Source: CAYVFC01 sp964450715 | GTDB taxonomy: Bacteria; Myxococcota_A; Polyangia; Polyangiales; JAFGIB01 | Length of the DNA: 64,000 nucleotides | Direction of reading: 5' to 3' | Assembly (NCBI GenBank): GCA_964450715.1 | Contig: CAYVFC010000016.1 | Coordinates: forward strand, 21,967-85,966 | Part shown: positions 17,782 to 26,354 of the stretch, one piece after another | Layout of the letters: each line of letters opens with the position of its first letter | How positions within the stretch are numbered: the stretch's first letter is position 1 | Program-made: the position numbers and the translations under genes | The notes under the pieces: model-generated | The model's database searches: none | Seen by the model: the letters and a program-made list of their open reading frames with translations, nothing else | What the model was told of the DNA's origin: nothing

Positions 17782-18815
17782 GCCCGCCGATCCGACTGCA
17801 GGCCGCCGGTCTCGAGATAACGCTCGCCTGTCCGTACCGTTGCCAGACCTGCGGCTCGAACGCGGGAGCACCCAGGTCGAGCGAGCTGCGCACGGACGAA
17901 TGGCTGGCGGTAATACATGATCTAGCCGGCCTCGGGTGCGCGCGCGTCGCCCTGCTCGGCGGCGAGCCGCTGCTGCGCTCGGACTGGATCGTACTGGCCC
18001 GGGAGGCCATCGAGAACGGCTTGGAAGTCGAGCTCATCACCTCCGGCATGGGGGTTGATGTCGAAATGGCCCGACGGATAGCCGAGCTCGGCCTGGCATC
18101 GGTCACGGTCAGCGTGGACGGAACCCGGCAAGTGCACGACAGGCAGCGGGACAAGGATGGAAGCTACGACCGGGCGCTTTCTGCCATCGAGCTTCTCGAG
18201 CGGAGCGGAATGCGCGTGGGCGTTACCACCCAGGTTAACCGGGAGACGCTGCACACGCTGGAGGTACTGGCTCCCGAGCTGGAAGCGGCGGGCGCTATGG
18301 GATGGCAACTACAGCTCACCATGCCCGCAGGGCGAGCGCGGCTGCGCACGGATCTGGTCTTGGCCCCCGACGCCATGCCCGAATTGCACGGGATAGCTCG
18401 AAGACTCATTGCGCGCCGCGGCCTGCGCCCGGTTCTCACCGACAACATCGGCTACTTCACTTCGGACGAGCCCCTCCTGCGGACCCCGGGCAGGCAAGCC
18501 GAAAGGTGCTGGCTCGGTTGCTTCGCAGGGCTTCGCAACCTCGGCATCCTCAGCGACGGCTCGGTCAAGGGTTGCCTGGCGCTTCCCGATTCGATGATCG
18601 AGGGCAACGTGCGCGAGCGATCTCTCGCCTCCATCTGGAACGACCCCGGCTGCTTCGCCTACAGTCGTTCCTTTCGCCCCGAAACCCTGGGCGGAGCCTG
18701 CGCCGAGTGCGCCTTCGCAAGACTGTGTCGCGGCGGTTGCACCGCATTCGCCCTGGCTGTTCACTCGCAACCCGGGGTAAGCACCCATTGCTTCCGATTG
18801 CACGGCGTCTGCTGA
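17778..18815 (+). CDS. Radical SAM/SPASM protein 2
   Basis: A 345-residue enzyme whose ATG overlaps the upstream stop (ATGA), indicating coupled translation. The cluster motif is CPYRCQTC (Cys18, Cys22, Cys25) with LLGGEPLLR after it. The C-terminal SPASM cysteines are WLGCFAG, VKGCLALP, CAECAFARLCRGGC and two near the end. It lacks any recognisable peptide-binding RRE domain. Likely works with SPASM protein 1 on the same substrate. A regulatory or inactive role is not suggested, since all cluster ligands are present. Confidence 0.93.
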   Translation: MSPPIRLQAAGLEITLACPYRCQTCGSNAGAPRSSELRTDEWLAVIHDLAGLGCARVALLGGEPLLRSDWIVLAREAIENGLEVELITSGMGVDVEMARRIAELGLASVTVSVDGTRQVHDRQRDKDGSYDRALSAIELLERSGMRVGVTTQVNRETLHTLEVLAPELEAAGAMGWQLQLTMPAGRARLRTDLVLAPDAMPELHGIARRLIARRGLRPVLTDNIGYFTSDEPLLRTPGRQAERCWLGCFAGLRNLGILSDGSVKGCLALPDSMIEGNVRERSLASIWNDPGCFAYSRSFRPETLGGACAECAFARLCRGGCTAFALAVHSQPGVSTHCFRLHGVC

Positions 18816-18955
18816 GACAACTGCAATAATCAGCCACGGGCCCGTAGCTGGCGGAAGCGTCGCATTACCGACGACCGAGCGGGAGGCGGACCGGTGCCGA
18901 CGGGTTCGGGCAGGTCGTTGTGAGAGCAAGCCAGCCGGAAAACAGGCTCAGCGTA

Positions 18956-18995
18956 GTGCGGTGTAGCGCGGCGTGGCGCGGCGTGGCGTGGCGCG
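18956..18995. repeat. Short GCGTGGCGC tandem repeat
   Basis: About 40 bp of degenerate ten-base GCGTGGCGCG/GCGTGGCGTG units in the gap before the flavoprotein gene. Simple-sequence expansion; no function suggested. Confidence 0.5.
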
Positions 18996-19027
18996 AGCGA
19001 CGAGGCGAGATCTCGCCGAACGCGGCG

Positions 19028-19999
19028 TTAGCTTTCGCCCAGCGCGGAACAGATTCTCTGCGCTTCTGCGGTCATCTCGGTCAGAATCTCGCGGACCGGT
19101 TTGACCTCGTGGATGAGGCCGATTGCCTGCGAGCAGGAGATGCTCCCCTTGTTGATGTCGCCGGTCTCGTACATCTCCCGAGCGGCCTCGCCCGAGACGT
19201 AGGGATAGATCTCACCGATGTCGCCGCCCTTGCCGGCCGCCTCGAGCTCTTGCACCTTCTTGGAGGGCGGGTTGAGCCAGACCCGGTGGGGAAAGTTGAC
19301 CGGGCGCATGATGATATCGGTGTCCAGCTCGGTGGCTTCGAGCAGGGCCTTCTTGAGGTTGTCGTGGATGGGGCACTCCTCGGAGAGCATGATTCGGGTT
19401 CCCACGATGACCCCCGAGGCCCCGAGGGCAAATGCGGCAGCCATCGACCGGCCGTCGACGATGCCGCCGCCACCGATCACGGGAATATCGAGCGCGTCGA
19501 CCGCAGACGGAATCAGCACGATCGTGCCGATGTTGAGGTTGCCGGTCGCGCCGCCGTTTTCGTAGCCGACAACGGTGACCGCGTCGGCCCCCATCTTCTC
19601 GGCTTTCCTCGCGTAGCGGACGCCGACGCACTTGTGGAGCCAGACCATGCCGAGCTCTTTGATGCGGGCGATCAGGTCCGCGGGGGGAGAGAAACCGGAG
19701 GTTTCGACGATCCTGACGCCCTCTTCGGCCATGATCTCCAGGTAGCGCAGGTTGTCCAGCTTACGCATCATGGGAAAGAGGTTGATGTTGACTCCAAAGG
19801 GTTTCCGGGTGCCGCCCTTGACCGCTTTCAGATCGTTGCGGAACTCGCCTTCGTCCTGGTAGATCGCCGAAGCGATGAGCCCGAGGGCCCCTGCCTCCGA
19901 GATGGCCGTCACAAAAGGGGCTTTCGAGATGTCCATCATGGTCCCCCCGATGATGGGGAGCTCGATCCCGAGAAGGCTGGTTAGCTTGGAGCTGAGCAC
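19028..19999 (-). CDS. Nitronate monooxygenase-family FMN protein
   Basis: A 323-residue TIM-barrel flavoprotein of the 2-nitropropane dioxygenase/FabK superfamily. It opens with LGIELPIIGGTMMDIS and has VTVVGYENGG, IPVIGGGGIVDGRSM and LGASGVIVGTR, the phosphate-binding blocks for FMN. The family oxidises alkyl nitronates, while some members are enoyl-ACP reductases (FabK) or PfaD-type proteins. The start is GTG behind GGAGGT, well spaced. It stands alone, so the physiological substrate is not indicated by context. Confidence 0.9.
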   Translation of the reverse strand: MLSSKLTSLLGIELPIIGGTMMDISKAPFVTAISEAGALGLIASAIYQDEGEFRNDLKAVKGGTRKPFGVNINLFPMMRKLDNLRYLEIMAEEGVRIVETSGFSPPADLIARIKELGMVWLHKCVGVRYARKAEKMGADAVTVVGYENGGATGNLNIGTIVLIPSAVDALDIPVIGGGGIVDGRSMAAAFALGASGVIVGTRIMLSEECPIHDNLKKALLEATELDTDIIMRPVNFPHRVWLNPPSKKVQELEAAGKGGDIGEIYPYVSGEAAREMYETGDINKGSISCSQAIGLIHEVKPVREILTEMTAEAQRICSALGES

Positions 20000-20477
20000 G
20001 CGTACCTCCGGCTAGCTGGCGTATGGGGGCTGCACCGCGCGGGGCGGCCTCCGATCTGGGTTATCGCGCAAAACCAAGGGCCAGTCAAAGCGCTCCGGCG
20101 CGCAAAAGGGGCCATCCCGGACCGCGTTTCCCGAGCACCTACCGCCCCTTCGTTCCCGCGATTCGCCGTCATCGCCGGAGACGAGATGGCCGGCTTTTCG
20201 GGCGTCTGCCGGTGAAATGGTCGCGGTCAGCCGGGCCTACCTGTCGACGCCCACGCTGGTGGGCTATACAGTAGCCTCCGGGTCAAGACCTCCCGCGGCG
20301 TCCTTACAGCCAGGGTGCAAAACGGCGGAGGGGTTATTGGCGGGCGGGGTTAATAGCGGTACCTAGAGCGCCGAACGGGTTGAAAACGCCATGATTTAGC
20401 GGTCTATCCTCGCGAACTTAAAGACGTTTTATAATTGTTGGCACTCCCTTGTGGAGAGAGCCGGCCAACGCGAACGG
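20000..20477. other. Intergenic region with repeat B copy 2
   Basis: No gene is evident in these 478 nt between two minus-strand genes. Its only recognisable content is dispersed repeat B copy 2. Confidence 0.6.
20266..20354. repeat. Dispersed repeat B, copy 2
   Basis: An 89-bp copy of 14045-14134; see that entry. Sequence just outside the repeat is unrelated in the two places. Confidence 0.75.
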
Positions 20478-21764
20478 CTACCGATTCCTGTCGATCATCG
20501 TCCACAACACCAGGGTGAGCGCGGTGCCTACCACCGCCACCGCGACCAGCAGGACGAAGATCGGCGTCAGTGCCTGGTCGTACCGCTCGTACATCCAGCC
20601 GATAATCTGCTCCTGAAAAATGGGACCGATGGATCCTGTGCCGTTGATGATCCCCGCCGCGGCCAGCGCGCCTCGCTTTGATCCGACGTCGATGGCGGCC
20701 ACTCCGGACAAGAGCGAATCCGGGCCGTAGAGCATGAAGCCGGTCAGGCCCATGCAGAGCGTGAAAGCGAACAGGCTGGAGGCGCCGAACGCGACCATAC
20801 CGCCGAAAGCCAGCGTCATGACGACCAGCATGGCAAAGCAGAGAAACGCTCTTCTGCCCCTGAACAGCCTATCGCTGGCAAAACCGGCAAAGATCACACC
20901 GGTAAAACCCGAGATGTCGAACACGGTCGATAGATAACCGGCCTGATCGCCCTGCAGCTCGAAGTTACCGGCCAGGAAATAGGGCGTCCAGCTCCAGAGC
21001 GCGTAACGCAGAAACTTGATGGTGAAGTAGATGACGCCTATCAGCACGATGGCGGCCACCACCTCGCGGCTCCAGTTCAGGCCTTTATCGTTTTCACCGT
21101 CGGCCGTGCCGTCAGGATCGGCGCCGTCGTCGTCGTCCTGGTCCTGCAGCTCGGGAAGACCGACGTCCGCGGGGCGACCCGGGTGCAACAACAGCACCGC
21201 GAACCAGACGCAGAGCAGCACCAGCGAAGCGCCGAAAAACGACCAGCGCCACCCGGCCAGGCCTAGCAGATAGGCGGCAAAGGAGGTGGCCAGCACCGAG
21301 CCCAGCTGGTAGCAGGTGGACCAGACGCCCAGGATCGAACCGCGCTGCCTGCGCTTGAACCAGAAGGCCAACGAGCCGATACAACCCGGCCAACCCGTAC
21401 CCTGGGCCAAGCCGTTGAGCGCCAGAAAAAGCGCCACGGTCCATACACCGTTGGAGATGCCGAACACGACATTGCACCCGAGCGAGATGCCCATGCCCAC
21501 CAGCAGCAGCATTTTGGAGCCGAGCCGGTTGCCGAAGTAGCTGCTCGAGTACTGTCCGACCATGTAAGCCGCCAGATAGGCGGTACCCAGGTGGGCCAGA
21601 TCGACGGCATTCAGATCAAATGCCAGCGACAGATCGCGTTTGACGACGTAAAACGCCTTTCGGCAGAAGTAGTAGCCGGCGTAGGCCAGCCAGGTAGCGG
21701 TGAAGATCTTGATCTGCCATGGGCGGTATTCGCTGTCTGCACTCCCGGTATTTGTGTTTGCCAT
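20478..21764 (-). CDS. OPA-family MFS transporter (organophosphate antiporter type)
   Basis: A 428-residue transporter with 12 predicted membrane helices split by a central acidic loop (about 205-235, many Asp). The N-terminal WLAYAGYYFCRKAFYVVKRD block and LGTAYLAAYMVGQYSSSYFGNRLG are typical of GlpT/UhpT/PgtP-type organophosphate:phosphate antiporters. The loop LGVWSTCYQLGSVLA and GPDSLLSGVAAIDVGSKRGALAAAG support the same family. Likely exchanges a sugar or glycerol phosphate for phosphate at the inner membrane; the exact substrate cannot be told. It is a single gene flanked by intergenic DNA. Confidence 0.92.
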   Translation of the reverse strand: MANTNTGSADSEYRPWQIKIFTATWLAYAGYYFCRKAFYVVKRDLSLAFDLNAVDLAHLGTAYLAAYMVGQYSSSYFGNRLGSKMLLLVGMGISLGCNVVFGISNGVWTVALFLALNGLAQGTGWPGCIGSLAFWFKRRQRGSILGVWSTCYQLGSVLATSFAAYLLGLAGWRWSFFGASLVLLCVWFAVLLLHPGRPADVGLPELQDQDDDDGADPDGTADGENDKGLNWSREVVAAIVLIGVIYFTIKFLRYALWSWTPYFLAGNFELQGDQAGYLSTVFDISGFTGVIFAGFASDRLFRGRRAFLCFAMLVVMTLAFGGMVAFGASSLFAFTLCMGLTGFMLYGPDSLLSGVAAIDVGSKRGALAAAGIINGTGSIGPIFQEQIIGWMYERYDQALTPIFVLLVAVAVVGTALTLVLWTMIDRNR

Positions 21765-21829
21765 CCGGCGCGGTATTCAACAGCACTCTTTCTTTTAAGT
21801 AAACGTCGAGAGCGCCTTTCCTTCAGCGA

Positions 21830-22102
21830 TCACCGTGGCACAGACGAATACGATTCCATCTCCGTTCGAATCCTCCCTGACCCACCAACGCCGGTATTCT
21901 CATCCGGAAGCGCGATCGAGCCGCCCCAGGAAACGATCGCTGGCTGTGCGAGGCCGTAGTGCTCGAGCACCCGTTCCGAAGCGCCGCCGCCCAGGATATG
22001 CACCGGCAGCTCCTATTCGGCGATCTCTCCGAGGTCGGTGATGCCCGACTCGACCTCAACCGCCGCCAGCAGGTATTTCGGATCGGGCCCCTGAGCGCTC
22101 AT
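21830..22102 (-). pseudogene. Possible small decayed gene with in-frame stop
   Basis: From an ATG at 22102 behind GGAAGGATTACCA runs a 29-residue peptide starting MSAQGPDPKYLLAAVEV, stopped by TAG at 22013-22015. The same frame then stays open for 60 more codons (with VHILGGGASERVLEHYG) to TGA at 21830. Composition is protein-like but I recognise no family. It may be a decayed gene, a 29-residue peptide, or chance. Confidence 0.25.
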
Positions 22103-22312
22103 TGGTAATCCTTCCGCCGGTCTCCGAAAGCCCAGGGATTAGGCCCCGGGCGCCAGTAGGTTGTCCCGAGCGAACACTGCGCGGCCACAACGTACGCCCT
22201 AGGGTTAGAAGTAGTTGTTTTCCCTACACACCGTCCGCGTGGCGCCCCTCTGCCGGTGCGCCCTGGCGAAAGCGAGCGACACGGGGAGGTCTGTAACAAA
22301 GGGAGGTCGAGC

Positions 22313-23557
22313 GTGTTGCAGAAGCAAGATCGGTACTTTCCGGGTTCGTTCCGATTTCGGCCCACGAAGACGCTGTTGGCGGTCGCCGTTCTCTCCATGA
22401 CCGCGTGCGACGACAGAGCGCGGTTTGAGGGAAGCTCCACGCAAAACGACGGCTCTTATTTCGTCGGCGGGGCCGGCGGGACGGGCGGAGCTGCCGGCTG
22501 GGTTCAGCCCGAGGCCGGTTCCGGTGCGCCGGCGGCCGGCACCGGGGGTTCGCCTGCCGTCTCGACGGATTCAACAATCGGCTCGACCGCGCCTCCGTCT
22601 GACTCGGGCGGAACGGGCGGTCTTGTCGAAGGCGGGATCGGAGGAGCCGGCGGGGAGATTGTCGCCGGGGGAACCGGGGGAGCCGCCGGAGCCGGCGACC
22701 TGGCCGGAACCGGAGGAAGCAGCGGCAATAGCGGAGCCGGCGGGATTGGAGGAGCCGGCGGGACCGGAGGAACCGGCAGCACTCACGGAACCTGCTGCGC
22801 GGATGGTGACTGCCTGTGCCGCGGCTCCGATCCGACGGAGCTTACGGCCGCCAACGGACCGTACCAGACCGCGTCGTACACCATCCTGGCCGGAACGGTC
22901 TTCTATCCGACCGACGCCGAGCCGCCTTTCGCCGGGGTTGCGGTCTGCGGCGGCTACATGAACTTCGGTCCCGAAATGGCGGGCTGGGGTACCTTCTACG
23001 CCTCTCACGGCATCGTGACGGTGATCACCAGCACCTTACCTACCGACACCCCGCCGATACGCGCCGACAAGTTGCTGGCAGCGATAGCGGAGTTAAAGGG
23101 GGAGAACACCAAGGCTGGCAGCCCGCTCGAGGGCAAGCTGAGCGATCGCTTCGGAACCTCCGGATACTCGATGGGCGGCGGGGGCACCACCATCGCCTCG
23201 GGCGACGATCCGTCGCTCAGCACTTCGATAGGTCTGGCAGCCTGGCAACCGGAAGGGCGCGGCGTGCAGGTCCCCACCCTGCTGCTCTGCGGTTCCGCCG
23301 ATACCACCGCGCCCTGCAGCTACTCCACCGGAGCGTACAGCGAAATTCCCTCCTCCACACCCAAGCTCCTGCTCGCTATTCAGGGTGGAAGCCACCTCAC
23401 CGGCTGGTTCAATCCCACCACCGGCGCGGGCCTGGGGACGTCCGGCAAGTACGCGCTGGCCTTCCAGAAAGTATTTTTGGAGGGAGACGAGCGGTGGAAA
23501 CCGCTGCTGCTGGTCGAGCCCGCAGACGCCACCGACTGGCGTACCAATATCCAATAG
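22313..23557 (+). CDS. Secreted alpha/beta-hydrolase lipoprotein (PETase/dienelactone-hydrolase-like)
   Basis: A 414-residue lipoprotein. GTG at 22313 sits behind AAGGGAGGTC. The signal peptide ends at lipobox MTAC (Cys32), followed by about 120 residues of Gly/Ala-rich linker and a Cys-rich knot (CCADGDCLC). The hydrolase domain has GYSMGGGG with Ser286 as nucleophile, the Asp in CGSADTTAPC and the His in GGSHLTGW: the layout of PETase/cutinase-like polyester hydrolases. Substrate unknown; a bacterial polyester or lipid is plausible. It is less related to the 2-7.6 kb pair than those are to each other. Confidence 0.87.
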   Translation: MLQKQDRYFPGSFRFRPTKTLLAVAVLSMTACDDRARFEGSSTQNDGSYFVGGAGGTGGAAGWVQPEAGSGAPAAGTGGSPAVSTDSTIGSTAPPSDSGGTGGLVEGGIGGAGGEIVAGGTGGAAGAGDLAGTGGSSGNSGAGGIGGAGGTGGTGSTHGTCCADGDCLCRGSDPTELTAANGPYQTASYTILAGTVFYPTDAEPPFAGVAVCGGYMNFGPEMAGWGTFYASHGIVTVITSTLPTDTPPIRADKLLAAIAELKGENTKAGSPLEGKLSDRFGTSGYSMGGGGTTIASGDDPSLSTSIGLAAWQPEGRGVQVPTLLLCGSADTTAPCSYSTGAYSEIPSSTPKLLLAIQGGSHLTGWFNPTTGAGLGTSGKYALAFQKVFLEGDERWKPLLLVEPADATDWRTNIQ

Positions 23558-23575
23558 CTACCCGCGAACATTGCT

Positions 23576-23632
23576 CCCGCCGCTATGGGTGGCGATCACG
23601 GCCCGGCGTCTATCGCCACCCATAGCGGCGGG
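23576..23632. terminator. Perfect 21-bp hairpin
   Basis: A 21-bp perfect inverted repeat (arms 23576-23596 and 23612-23632, core CGCTATGGGTGGCGAT and its complement) around a 15-nt loop, 18 nt after the hydrolase stop. Its length exceeds ordinary intrinsic terminators and no T-tract follows. It probably ends transcription or protects the mRNA 3' end; it could also be a transposable palindrome. Confidence 0.6.
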
Positions 23633-23857
23633 TTGACCGGCGAGGAACTCGGCTTTGCATAGGGAATCGAATTAGGCCGCAAGATCCGGAACCCGGATCA
23701 CGCCATCTGAGCGCTACAAAAGCCGCACCGGATCCCGGTACATTTCGCAGAATACATCTATAAGGCACCCTTCTCCGAGACGTTCTTTATGTATCCCATG
23801 ACGATCTCTTCTTCGCATTCGCACCGGCCAGACCAGGCGACGTCAAAACCTTCGAAT

Positions 23858-24373
23858 CTACGGCGGTTCTCCGCTGCCATGGTCGTGGCCCAATGCTGGT
23901 CGACTCGATACCGATGGATCGGTACTAAATGTCCCTCCCTCTGACGACAGCGGTACGCTTCTCGCCTCGTCTACCCATTTCACCGCACGCACGATCGTAC
24001 CCTTGCCCACTAACGAGAAGATTTCCATCTCGCTCATCATCCGACTGACCCCGCCCAAACCTCCGCCCAGGCTGCCAGTGGTCGAGTAGCCATCCCGCAT
24101 GGCTAGCTCGATATTCGCTATTCCCGGACCCCGGTCGACGGCCTCTACTTCTACGCCCTTGTTTCCGTCGTCCCGGGTGACGATTCTCATGGTGATTTCG
24201 CCTCTTCCGGCGTGATCCAGGATGTTCTGTGCTAGCTCCGAGATGCTCGTTATTATGCTGAGCTTCTTGTTTTTGCCGAGCCCCACCCTGTCAGCCATCT
24301 TACCAACCTTAACCCGAGCCGACGAAATATCGGCCTCGTGGGCGATCGGGATGGTAATGCGGGCCGGGGCCAA
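23858..24373 (-). CDS. RsbT-like HATPase serine kinase
   Basis: A 171-residue kinase of the RsbT/SpoIIAB type. Visible are the N box ISELAQNILDHAG, the G1 box DRGPGI and the G2 block GSLGGGLGGVSRMM, all spaced as in RsbT. The TTG start at 24373 is favoured by AAAGGAGAG seven bases upstream; the frame is also open farther upstream with a TTG at 24412, so the N-terminus is uncertain. RsbT usually works in stressosomes with RsbR/RsbS, but no STAS-domain partner lies nearby. It precedes no gene in its direction for 200 nt. Confidence 0.85.
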   Translation of the reverse strand: MAPARITIPIAHEADISSARVKVGKMADRVGLGKNKKLSIITSISELAQNILDHAGRGEITMRIVTRDDGNKGVEVEAVDRGPGIANIELAMRDGYSTTGSLGGGLGGVSRMMSEMEIFSLVGKGTIVRAVKWVDEARSVPLSSEGGTFSTDPSVSSRPALGHDHGSGEPP

Positions 24374-24584
24374 TATATCTCTCCTTTGGCTCGCCTTTTC
24401 GATTCGAGCCAACAGTCCCGAAAAACCTCCGTACTCGACGGTCCTTCCTGCGCTGGCAATGCTTCCGTCAGCATTATACTCGAAAATCTCGCCGACTGCT
24501 CGGCCCGCGCCAGACCGTCCTAACTGCGCGAAAACACGCCGCTTCTACCACCGAGCCATATTGGCCCCCTGCATGCGTGGGGGT

Positions 24585-25064
24585 CTACTCTGGAAACAGT
24601 TCCCATAGTTTTCGCGTCTTCTCATCTATACCCACCGGATGCCCTGCCGCGTTCAAGGCGCAATGCTTCGTAAAACCTTTGCAGACAAGCACTCCCGATT
24701 CTTTGTGGGTGATTAGATAGTCAAACTGTAACTTCACCCTTTCCATCTTCGCCGGTCGCGTATGTATCCAAAAAGGCTCATCATAACGAAGCGGCGCATA
24801 GTAAGACACCCCGATCTCAATAATCGGATAGACATACCCGCTCTGTTCGATTTCCCGATACGGATATCCCGTATCCCTCATCAGCGAGGCTCGTCCTACT
24901 TCAAAGTAAACCAAGTAATTCGAATGGTAGACGACTCCCGACCGATCGGTGTCTTTATATAGCGTCCGATTGCCGCAGCGATGCCACACCGCTCCGCCGT
25001 TTTTGTCGCGTACGAAACACCCTTGTTCTCTAAACGGCTCCGGAATAAACGCCTCGGGCTTCAT
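24585..25064 (-). CDS. Hotdog-fold acyl-CoA/acyl-ACP thioesterase (YbgC/4HBT type)
   Basis: A 159-residue thioesterase. The signature DTDRSGVVYHSNYLVYFEVGR-like stretch (from about residue 38) carries the catalytic Asp and the helix lining the active site of 4-hydroxybenzoyl-CoA/YbgC thioesterases. It is the last gene of the ACP-radical SAM-ketosynthase operon; its ATG lies four bases after the upstream stop behind a GGGGAG site. It probably releases the finished acyl product from the ACP or CoA. A short N-terminal extension of about 25 residues is longer than usual. Confidence 0.88.
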   Translation of the reverse strand: MKPEAFIPEPFREQGCFVRDKNGGAVWHRCGNRTLYKDTDRSGVVYHSNYLVYFEVGRASLMRDTGYPYREIEQSGYVYPIIEIGVSYYAPLRYDEPFWIHTRPAKMERVKLQFDYLITHKESGVLVCKGFTKHCALNAAGHPVGIDEKTRKLWELFPE

Positions 25065-25068
25065 CTCA

Positions 25069-26334
25069 TTAGACTCCCCTAAATACTATGCAGCAATTCG
25101 TTCCACCAAAGCCGAAGGCATTGGAAAGCATAATTTCGTAGTCGTACGAACGCGCTTCATTCGGCACTACATCCATGTCTCTCATTTCCGGATCGGGAAT
25201 GTAATTGATCGTCGGCAATAAGATCCCGTTTAGCATGGCCTCTATTGAAAGCGCCGCTTCGATTGCGGCTGCCGCGCCGAGCGTATGCCCTATCTGCGAT
25301 TTTGTTGACGAAATAGGAATGGCTCGCATTCTTTCGCCGAACACCTTCCGAAGACAATCTATTTCGATTCGGTCCCCCGTCGGAGTCGACGTGCCGTGAG
25401 CATTTATATATTGTATATCCTGCGGCTGCAGTTCCGCGTCTTCGATAGCTTCGGAAATAGCCCTGGTCACCGTTTCCGGGTGGGGTCGGGTGAAATGGTG
25501 CGCATCAGACGTCCAACCCACGCCGCATACTTCAGCGATGGCTCGCAACCCATGCGCCTTTACTATTTCCTGGGCCCCCAAAACCAACACGGCGCAGCCT
25601 TCCGAAAGCACCATCCCTTTTCTATCGACACTAAACGGCCTTGACGCCGTCTTGGGATCTCCAAACGCTCGATCCTCGGGGACCACTTTGATGGTGGCGT
25701 TCATGTTGGCAAAACCGTGGATGATTTCTGGAATGAGACAGGTGTCCACGCCCCCTACCAATGCAAAATCGCAATCACCGTCGCGTATCATACGCGCGCC
25801 GATTCCAATGGCGTGATTACCCGAGGCGCAGGCGCCTTGTGGAGAGAATATCGGTCCTGTGAATCCAAACCTCATCGACGCTTTGCCTGACGGTATATTG
25901 GCGCACAAATTGGGCAACAAAAACGGGCTTATCCGTAGCGGACCCTTTTCCAATAAGGTCTTCATTGCCACCCGATACGCATCGCTTCCATTCAACGCCG
26001 ACCCTATCAAGCAAGCGATTCGCCCGCTGGTCGCCTCTTCTATCCTCAAACCTGACCGGTTCAACGCCTCCTCACAAACAGCCATCGTCAATAGGACAAA
26101 ACCGGCGTTCCAGTTATAGACCTCCTTCCGGTCTATATAGGAAAGCGATAGCGGATCCCAGTCAGGAATTTCGCCCACGACATCGCTCAAACAATCTACC
26201 TTGCAGCGCGATAGTTTTCGAAACCCCGAATCTCCCTGAACGGCCCGCGAATAGCTTTTGTCGAAACTGAAACCTAGCGGCGTAGCCGCACCATAACCGA
26301 GGACCATTACGCGTCTGTTCTGAGGCGGTTTCAT
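25069..26334 (-). CDS. Beta-ketoacyl-ACP synthase, FabF type (KS-A)
   Basis: A 421-residue condensing enzyme. The Cys-His-His triad is intact: Cys169 in GACASGNH, His313 in NAHGTSTPTGD and His350 in KSQIGH. The length is normal for FabF. It should elongate an acyl chain using malonyl-ACP. It lies 20 bp after a second ketosynthase that is clearly different in sequence, so the two are not a recent tandem duplication. DNA here is more A/T-rich than most of the window. Confidence 0.94.
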   Translation of the reverse strand: MKPPQNRRVMVLGYGAATPLGFSFDKSYSRAVQGDSGFRKLSRCKVDCLSDVVGEIPDWDPLSLSYIDRKEVYNWNAGFVLLTMAVCEEALNRSGLRIEEATSGRIACLIGSALNGSDAYRVAMKTLLEKGPLRISPFLLPNLCANIPSGKASMRFGFTGPIFSPQGACASGNHAIGIGARMIRDGDCDFALVGGVDTCLIPEIIHGFANMNATIKVVPEDRAFGDPKTASRPFSVDRKGMVLSEGCAVLVLGAQEIVKAHGLRAIAEVCGVGWTSDAHHFTRPHPETVTRAISEAIEDAELQPQDIQYINAHGTSTPTGDRIEIDCLRKVFGERMRAIPISSTKSQIGHTLGAAAAIEAALSIEAMLNGILLPTINYIPDPEMRDMDVVPNEARSYDYEIMLSNAFGFGGTNCCIVFRGV

Positions 26335-26354
26335 ATTCGATTAGTATTTTCGGC

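Noticed and set aside
24413..24545. Extra N-terminal segment for the RsbT-like protein
   Set aside because: The frame is open and protein-like upstream of 24373, but there is no start codon before 24412 and the best ribosome site points to 24373. Left as an uncertainty, not annotated.
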